Program-made: the position numbers and the translations under genes
In this document: in pieces, positions 1-3,560 of the stretch
Numbering within the stretch: the stretch's first letter is position 1
How the letters are laid out: the number at the start of each line of letters is the position of its first letter
NCBI GenBank assembly: GCA_041168985.1
Contig: JBEEKA010000110.1
Location: forward strand, 1 to 5,019
Origin: ZC4RG30 sp041168985
GTDB lineage: Bacteria > Pseudomonadota > Gammaproteobacteria > Steroidobacterales > Steroidobacteraceae
Length of the DNA stretch: 5,019 nucleotides
Reading direction: 5' to 3'
The notes under the pieces: generated by a model
The model's input: only the letters and a program-made list of their open reading frames with translations
The model's database searches: none
What the model was told of the DNA's origin: nothing

Positions 1-245
1 GGTGGATCCCCGCCGCTGATGCGCGAGATGATGATCGCGATGGCGGTCTCGCCGCCGGCAATGGCGTTGTCCTTCCAGACGCCGCCACGGGCGCGGTAAG
101 CGTCGGCGATCACCTTGATGGCAGCCGATTCACCTCCGGAGACCCACCAGTGCATGACCTCTGCCTCGCTTTCGTTCTTAGGCGAGGAACAGCCTGCGGC
201 CAGAGCCGCGCTGGCCAGAACGGCCACCCACTTGGAATGCTTCAT
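1..245 (-). CDS. Sugar ABC transporter solute-binding lipoprotein, N-terminal part
   Basis: Only the first 81 residues are in the window; the gene continues beyond base 1. The protein starts MKHSKW, has a short hydrophobic signal segment (about residues 6-17) and a lipobox-like LAAGC ending at Cys19, so it is probably lipidated and anchored facing the periplasm. The mature part carries the HWWVSGGE motif followed by a stretch resembling 'KVIADAYRARGG', which I recognise from family 1 extracellular sugar-binding proteins (usual length a little over 400 residues). Such proteins deliver a sugar to a membrane permease and ATPase, which would lie outside the window. The start at 245 is preferred because an AGGGGG purine run lies just upstream; an in-frame ATG at 260 would place that run inside the coding sequence. 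It diverges from the oxidoreductase at 477 and probably shares its control region. The sugar cannot be read from this fragment. Confidence 0.82.
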   Translation of the reverse strand, partial: MKHSKWVAVLASAALAAGCSSPKNESEAEVMHWWVSGGESAAIKVIADAYRARGGVWKDNAIAGGETAIAIIISRISGGDP

Positions 246-320
246 CCCGCCCCCTGTCATGCCGGCGCCCCGGCTTTGAACGAATAGTGTGGACTGACGA
301 CGACCCCTGGACGTTGCGAT

Positions 321-332
321 ATTAGCGCTAAA
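321..332. promoter_or_regulatory. Operator-like palindrome, LacI type (site 1)
   Basis: TTAGCGCTAA (322-331) is a perfect 10-bp palindrome with the central CG step typical of LacI-family operators. The 12-base version ATTAGCGCTAAA matches the site at 1713-1724 at 10 positions. It lies between the diverging binding-protein and oxidoreductase genes, so one bound repressor could control both. The regulator gene is not in the window; assignment to the LacI family is an inference from the shape of the site and the sugar context. Confidence 0.6.
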
Positions 333-344
333 CTAAACCGCCGC

Positions 345-359
345 GCCAGTAGCACTGGC
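345..359. repeat. Short inverted repeat GCCAGT-AGC-ACTGGC
   Basis: This is a perfect 6-bp inverted repeat with a 3-base centre, 13 bp from the end of the operator-like site at 321-332. It could be a second protein-binding site or a small hairpin in the leader of the oxidoreductase mRNA. A single short repeat in GC-rich DNA may also be chance. Confidence 0.35.
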
Positions 360-476
360 CCTGCCGACGGCGCACTGCCGCATTGAAGGAAAAACGAGGC
401 GCGGGGTAGTCTGGCCTCCCCTAGGCAAATACGGGTCGGCCCGTTCAGGAACCGCGCCCCTGCCCCCGAGAACACC

Positions 477-1385
477 ATGTCTGAACCTGTCCGCTTCGGT
501 CTCGTCGGCACCGGCCATTGGGCCAGCGCCGTTCACCTTCCTGCCCTGCAGGGTATTCCCGGGGTCCAGCCTGTGGCCCTCCATGGCCGCAACCCGGCAC
601 TGGCGCGCGAACAGGCCCGGCGTTTCGGGATGCGCAGCCTGGACGATTACGACGCCTTCCTCGACGCGGTCGACGCCGTCAGCTTCGCGGTACCGCCGGC
701 TGTCCAGTTGCCGCTGGCGATCCGGGCCGCCGAACGCGGGAAAGGGCTGTTGCTCGAAAAGCCGATCGCCGCGACCTTGCGCGGGGCCCGGGACTTGCTC
801 GCCGCGATCGAAAAGGCTCGCTGCCCCACGGCGGTGTTCCTCTCGCGCCAGTACAGCCCCGTCACGCTGTCCCTGATCGCGCAGGCCCGCGCATCCGGCG
901 CGACGCGCGTCGAGGCGGATTACCGCTCGGGCGCGATGGTTCCCGGCAGCCCTTTCGCGAGCTCCACCTGGCGCGAAGGCCCGGCAGGGGCGTTACTGGA
1001 CATGGGGCCCCACCTGATGGGGGTGGCCGTGTCGATCCTCGGGCCGGTGGAATCGGTCAGGGCGAGCAGCGCGGACGGCATCGGTTGCGAAGTCCAGGCC
1101 CGTCACCGGGACGGAGGCCGCTCGACGGCCCGCATCTTCCTTCACGACCCCACGCTTGACCCGGATGACGAACGCTATACCTGTGCGGGACCTGCGGGGA
1201 CCGTGCAGGCCGGCCCTTGTCGACATGACGGGATTGCCTGCTACCGGGCAACCGTGCAAAGCCTGCTGCACGGCCACTCGACCCTTCCGGCACCGGATGC
1301 CCGCTTTGCCTGCGAGCTTGCAGCGATCCTGGAGGCCGCGGCTGCGAGCCTCGCCTCGGGTGGACGCGAGCTGGCAAAGCCATAA
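477..1385 (+). CDS. Gfo/Idh/MocA family NAD(P)-dependent oxidoreductase
   Basis: This 302-residue, probably cytoplasmic enzyme has an N-terminal Rossmann fold (about residues 5-120) with the nucleotide motif GLVGTGHWA at 8-16, followed by the family-typical HLPAL. The EKP motif is at 94-96, with Lys95 the usual catalytic or substrate-binding lysine. The C-terminal alpha/beta substrate domain carries LLDMGPHL, giving the Asp175/His179 pair seen in many members. Arg38, just after the second strand, would suit NADP(H), but this is inference. Members oxidise or reduce sugars, inositols and 3-keto sugars; the substrate cannot be assigned. At 302 residues it is shorter than the common 330-390, so the C-terminal sheet is probably reduced, though no key motif is missing. 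The ATG at 477 has only a weak purine stretch (GAGAA, 468-472) before it, but the glycine motif at the expected distance supports it. It diverges from the sugar-binding protein gene. Confidence 0.9.
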   Translation: MSEPVRFGLVGTGHWASAVHLPALQGIPGVQPVALHGRNPALAREQARRFGMRSLDDYDAFLDAVDAVSFAVPPAVQLPLAIRAAERGKGLLLEKPIAATLRGARDLLAAIEKARCPTAVFLSRQYSPVTLSLIAQARASGATRVEADYRSGAMVPGSPFASSTWREGPAGALLDMGPHLMGVAVSILGPVESVRASSADGIGCEVQARHRDGGRSTARIFLHDPTLDPDDERYTCAGPAGTVQAGPCRHDGIACYRATVQSLLHGHSTLPAPDARFACELAAILEAAAASLASGGRELAKP

Positions 1386-1415
1386 CTGGAGAGCAGGCAA
1401 AGGCCACCCACAGGC

Positions 1416-1456
1416 CCGCCCGAAAAGGTGAACTGGGCCAGGAAACTTTCGGGCGG
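1416..1456 (+). terminator. Hairpin after the oxidoreductase, possible terminator
   Basis: CCGCCCGAAA (1416-1425) pairs perfectly with TTTCGGGCGG (1447-1456) across a 21-base loop that itself contains CTGG-G-CCAG (1433-1441). It begins 31 bases after the oxidoreductase stop, a normal place for a 3' end. No T run follows, so it is not a classical intrinsic terminator; it may stabilise the mRNA end or act with Rho. The position and the long stem are seen; the function is inferred. Confidence 0.45.
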
Positions 1457-1561
1457 CCAACTGCCGAGTGGTCATTCAGACTTCCCGTCGTCGTTGAATC
1501 GCCTCAAGACTGGCGATGGTGCGGCCTGTGCGGCCCCGGCTCATGGCAGGCTTTCCAGCAA

Positions 1562-1582
1562 TTCCGATGCAGAGTGTCGGAA
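1562..1582. repeat. Inverted repeat TTCCGA-N9-TCGGAA
   Basis: A perfect 6-bp inverted repeat is separated by 9 bases within otherwise featureless intergenic DNA, about 145 bp upstream of the predicted epimerase transcription start. It could be an upstream regulator site. It could also be chance. Confidence 0.25.
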
Positions 1583-1663
1583 GACGAGAAGCGATTACCC
1601 ACACGGCCGCCAACGGTTCACGGTCCTGCAGGTCAGTCCGACTGCGTCTGGGCCGCCGTGCGT

Positions 1664-1677
1664 TCTCCCCGGGGAGA
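1664..1677. promoter_or_regulatory. Perfect 14-bp palindrome upstream of the epimerase promoter
   Basis: TCTCCCCGGGGAGA is an uninterrupted palindrome centred at 1670/1671. It ends 14 bp before the -35 hexamer, so its centre lies about 56 bp upstream of the predicted transcription start, a distance typical of activator sites. It is unlike the TTAGCG-type site that overlaps the -10, so a second regulator is possible. No binding protein can be named. Confidence 0.45.
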
Positions 1678-1691
1678 TGTAGCGGCACCTG

Positions 1692-1720
1692 TTGACAGCT
1701 TCGAATCCCGCGTTTAGCGT
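1692..1720 (+). promoter_or_regulatory. Sigma-70 type promoter of the epimerase gene
   Basis: A consensus -35 TTGACA (1692-1697) is followed after exactly 17 bp by TAGCGT (1715-1720), which keeps the first, second and last bases of the -10 consensus. Transcription would start near 1727, giving a leader of about 92 bases before the chosen start codon at 1819. The -10 lies wholly inside the operator-like palindrome 1713-1724, so a bound protein would block RNA polymerase directly. The -35 and spacing are strong; the -10 is weak. Confidence 0.6.
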
Positions 1721-1724
1721 TAAA
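1713..1724. promoter_or_regulatory. Operator-like palindrome, LacI type (site 2)
   Basis: TTTAGCGTTAAA is a near-perfect palindrome (TTTAGC against GTTAAA, one mismatched pair) with a central CG. It matches site 1 at 321-332 at 10 of 12 positions and is AT-rich within a GC-rich region. Covering the -10 of the epimerase promoter, it is placed as a repressor site. Together the two sites suggest that the binding protein, the oxidoreductase and the epimerase are controlled by the same regulator. Confidence 0.62.
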
Positions 1725-1805
1725 TCGCTTTGGCGGGGGGAGTGCGCTCGACATGGGGCAAACCGGCTCGGCCCGTGTCCTGCCAGGCAATTGCACCCGC
1801 GAAAG

Positions 1806-1815
1806 AGGAAGGGAG
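1806..1815 (+). promoter_or_regulatory. Ribosome-binding site that sets the epimerase start
   Basis: AGGAAGGGAG ends 3 bases before the ATG at 1819, with its AGGA core (1806-1809) 9 bases away. This favours the start at 1819 over the in-frame ATG at 1753, which has no comparable purine run before it and would add 22 residues unlike the family. Confidence 0.75.
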
Positions 1816-1818
1816 CAC

Positions 1819-2706
1819 ATGAACCCCATGGGAATCTCGGCACACACATTCATCTGGAATGACGGGCAGACCGTCGCGAGCCTCGACGACGCGCTAGCCG
1901 GTGCCCGCAAGGCGGGGTTCAGGGTGCTCGAGCTGCCGGGCTTCGACCGCAAGGTCGTAGACCCCGACCGCGTGGCCCGCCGCGCGGCAGAGCTGGGCGT
2001 CACCCTCCTGGCTTCCGCCGGACTGCCGCCCGAGTGCGACGTCAGCAGCGACGATCCGGCCACGGTGGCGCGCGGCGAGGCCTACCTGAACGAAGCCGTG
2101 GCCGTGGCCCGTGACCTCGGCAGCCGGCAGATGAGCGGCCCGATCTTTTCCGCGCACCAGAAGTTCAGGGTGCTGCCGACGCTCAGGAACTGGGAAACCA
2201 GTGTCGGGGTGCTGCAACGCGTGGCCGAACGCGCCAAGGCCGCCGGCGTAGCCCTGAGCCTCGAACTGGTGAACCGCTACGAGACAAACCTGATCAACAC
2301 GGTGAAGCAAGGCGTGCAGTACATCCGGGACACGGGTTCCGACAACATCTACCTGCACCTCGACACCTTCCACATGAATATGGAGGAGGACGATCCGGCG
2401 CAGGCGATCCGCCACGCGGGCCGGCACATCGGCTACTTCCACGTGGGCGAGAGCAATCGCGGCTACCTGGGAGTGGGCACCATCGACTTCGCGCCGATCT
2501 TCGATGCGCTGGTGGCGGTCGGGTACCAGGGGCACGTGGGCATAGAAGCATTCAATGCCGCGACCTGCGGCGACTGGCTGAAGGCGATCTGCGCAATTTG
2601 GCGCGAGAACTGGAGCGACTGCGACACGTACGCACGCCACGCGCTGCGCTTCGTAGAAGGGCAATGGGAAGATGCCCGCCGGCGCGCGGGCGCCTACGCA
2701 GGCTGA
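1819..2706 (+). CDS. Ketose 3-epimerase, D-tagatose/D-allulose 3-epimerase family
   Basis: This 295-residue cytoplasmic TIM-barrel protein belongs to the sugar phosphate isomerase/epimerase (AP endonuclease 2-like) superfamily. The metal ligands of D-tagatose 3-epimerases are all recognisable: Glu149 in LELVNRYE, Asp182 in LDTFHMN, His208 in GYFHVGESNR and Glu243 in GIEAFN. Glu149 and Glu243 also serve as the acid/base pair in that family. His185 and Arg214 fit the substrate-contacting His and Arg of known enzymes, and the end (CDTYARHALRFVEGQ) aligns with the C-terminal helix I remember from the Pseudomonas cichorii enzyme. The family epimerises free ketoses at C3 using a divalent metal; some relatives act on other keto sugars, so the exact substrate is open. 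Start 1819 is chosen for its strong ribosome-binding site; 1753 is the alternative. It has its own promoter with an operator-like site, and converges on nrdJb. Length is normal for the family (about 290). Confidence 0.88.
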   Translation: MNPMGISAHTFIWNDGQTVASLDDALAGARKAGFRVLELPGFDRKVVDPDRVARRAAELGVTLLASAGLPPECDVSSDDPATVARGEAYLNEAVAVARDLGSRQMSGPIFSAHQKFRVLPTLRNWETSVGVLQRVAERAKAAGVALSLELVNRYETNLINTVKQGVQYIRDTGSDNIYLHLDTFHMNMEEDDPAQAIRHAGRHIGYFHVGESNRGYLGVGTIDFAPIFDALVAVGYQGHVGIEAFNAATCGDWLKAICAIWRENWSDCDTYARHALRFVEGQWEDARRRAGAYAG

Positions 2707-2731
2707 GCTGCCACCCCAACCTTGCCCGATG

Positions 2732-2759
2732 GGCCCGTGGCACGTCGTGCCGGCGGGCC
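2732..2759 (+). terminator. Strong hairpin after the epimerase, possible terminator
   Basis: GGCCCG (2732-2737) pairs with CGGGCC (2754-2759), and inside it GGCACG (2739-2744) pairs with CGTGCC (2746-2751), giving a nearly continuous GC-rich stem with a small T/GG internal loop. The innermost pairs cannot all form in RNA because the centre is one base. It lies 25 bases after the epimerase stop. Only TTCATC follows, so Rho-independent release would be weak. The left arm can instead pair with 2774-2779. Confidence 0.45.
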
Positions 2760-2800
2760 TTCATCAGTCACCTCGGGCCATCGGGCTGCCGACAGCCGGA

Positions 2801-2833
2801 CCGCTGACGGATCCGGCCGGCGGCGATCAGCGG
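2801..2833 (-). terminator. Hairpin directly after nrdJb, possible terminator
   Basis: CCGCTGA (2801-2807) and TCAGCGG (2827-2833) form a 7-bp stem around a 19-base GC-rich loop that contains further self-complementary sequence (CGGATCCG, CCGGCCGG). On the minus strand it starts one base after the nrdJb stop codon. There is no U run after it, so it may be a transcript-stabilising structure rather than a true terminator. Confidence 0.4.
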
Positions 2834-2834
2834 C

Positions 2835-3560
2835 TCACCCGCACTTCGAATCGCCGCAGTTCAGGCAGGTCATGCAGCCGTCCATCATGACCACGGCGGC
2901 GGTGCTGCACTTGCTGCACAGCTGCGCGCCTTCCGGGAAGTGCGACTTGCTGAAGGCGTCGGTCTGCTTCTGGCGCGCTTCGAATTCGGCGCGCTTCTCG
3001 TCGACGAGCTTCTGCTGGTGGACATCGAGGCCTGGCGGGCGCAGCAGGCCGATCAGCTGCAGGTGCTTCTCGATGACATGGCCGAGCTCGGCGATGATCG
3101 AGGGCATGAACTTGCCGCCCGGCTGCCAGTAGCCGCCACGCGGGTCGAACACGGCCTTCAGCTCTTCAACGAGGAAGGTCACGTCGCCACCCTTGCGGAA
3201 CACCGCCGAGATGACGCGCGTCAGCGCGACGATCCACTGGAAGTGATCGAGGTTCTTCGAGTTGATGAAGATCTCGAAGGGCCGGCGCTGCTCGTGGTCC
3301 GTGTTCTCGTTGATCACGATGTCGTTGATCGTGACGTACATGGCGTGGTCGGACACCGGCGTCTTGATCTTGTACGTCGAGCCGATGAGCATGTCCGGCC
3401 GCTGGATCTCCTCCGTCAGGCGGATCACCTTGGCGGACTTGCCGTCCTTGCCCTTCGCCATGATCTCGACGGGCTCGGCGGCCTTCGTCTCGACCGGCTT
3501 CTCGTCCGGCTTGCGGACGCGGTACTTCACGATGCGCTTGTCGATCTTGATGCTGCTCAT
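2835..3560 (-). CDS. nrdJb: Class II ribonucleotide reductase, C-terminal subunit NrdJb
   Basis: This 241-residue protein matches the C-terminal part of adenosylcobalamin-dependent ribonucleotide reductase. After a Lys/Arg-rich N-terminus (residues 1-50) comes a TSCPD-type domain (about 57-165), recognisable from STYKIKTP, YVTIND and the FEIFINSK strand. It ends in six cysteines: Cys215, 218, 229, 232, 235 and 240 (CSKC, then CMTCLNC and SKCG). In class II enzymes this cysteine-rich zinc-finger tail passes electrons to the active-site disulfide. In P. aeruginosa the enzyme is likewise split, with NrdJb needed alongside NrdJa. The start at 3560 is fixed by GGAG (3572-3569) 8 bases upstream and by the TGATG overlap with the nrdJa stop; sequence further upstream in this frame is an out-of-frame reading of nrdJa. 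The overlap implies translational coupling and near-equal synthesis. The role in dNTP synthesis rests on family knowledge. Confidence 0.9.
   Translation of the reverse strand: MSSIKIDKRIVKYRVRKPDEKPVETKAAEPVEIMAKGKDGKSAKVIRLTEEIQRPDMLIGSTYKIKTPVSDHAMYVTINDIVINENTDHEQRRPFEIFINSKNLDHFQWIVALTRVISAVFRKGGDVTFLVEELKAVFDPRGGYWQPGGKFMPSIIAELGHVIEKHLQLIGLLRPPGLDVHQQKLVDEKRAEFEARQKQTDAFSKSHFPEGAQLCSKCSTAAVVMMDGCMTCLNCGDSKCG

Larger units (their letters stand above)
246..476. promoter_or_regulatory. Divergent intergenic control region
   Basis: This 231 bp gap separates two genes that point away from each other, so promoters for both should lie here. The stretch around 315-340 is markedly more AT-rich than its surroundings and contains the TTAGCGCTAA palindrome. 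A weak plus-strand promoter can be proposed (CTGACG at 294-299, 18 bp, GATATT at 318-323; 4 of 6 matches each), which would put the palindrome over the -10. On the minus strand TAATAT (324-319) is a possible -10 without a good -35. Two small hairpins lie in the leader of the rightward gene: GCCAGT/ACTGGC at 345-359 and ACGGG/CCCGT at 431-444. The upstream motif is clear; the exact promoters are guesses. I see no credible gene here. Confidence 0.6.
1386..1691. other. Long non-coding stretch between oxidoreductase and epimerase genes
   Basis: No credible gene was found here on either strand: the open frames present give low-complexity, Arg/Pro/Ser-rich translations without recognisable motifs and without a good ribosome-binding site. 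Structure that can be seen: a 10-bp inverted repeat just after the oxidoreductase (1416-1456), a TTCCGA-N9-TCGGAA inverted repeat (1562-1582), a tandem GTGCGGCC pair (1519-1526 and 1528-1535) and the perfect palindrome at 1664-1677. The last of these probably belongs to the epimerase promoter. The rest may be degraded sequence or hold undetected control elements. Confidence 0.6.
2707..2834. other. Intergenic region between convergent genes, rich in inverted repeats
   Basis: These 128 bp lie between the stop codons of the epimerase and nrdJb. Almost every segment takes part in an inverted repeat: 2732-2759, 2724-2737 with 2774-2786, and 2801-2833. No T tract of the intrinsic-terminator kind is seen on either strand. 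The region presumably separates the two transcripts by strong secondary structure, perhaps with Rho. Confidence 0.6.

Noticed and set aside
1519..1535. Tandem GTGCGGCC pair as a possible repeat element or CRISPR-like unit
   Set aside because: Only two short copies are present, with no regular spacing or further units. I saw no CRISPR array, tRNA, insertion sequence or integration site in the window.
1428..1682. Plus-strand open frame of 84 codons in the non-coding stretch
   Set aside because: It begins inside the hairpin after the oxidoreductase, has no homology I recognise, and its composition is that of random GC-rich sequence.
1753..1818. Longer epimerase start at 1753
   Set aside because: The 22 extra residues do not resemble the family, and the strong ribosome-binding site AGGAAGGGAG lies just before the ATG at 1819.
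1476..2063. Minus-strand open frame of 195 codons overlapping the epimerase start
   Set aside because: Most of it is the antisense of the epimerase, which has clear active-site motifs. The translation is Ser/Arg/Pro-rich without a recognisable domain.
1894..2664. Minus-strand open frame of 256 codons inside the epimerase gene
   Set aside because: It is a typical antisense shadow of a GC-rich gene. The plus strand encodes all four metal ligands of a known enzyme family.
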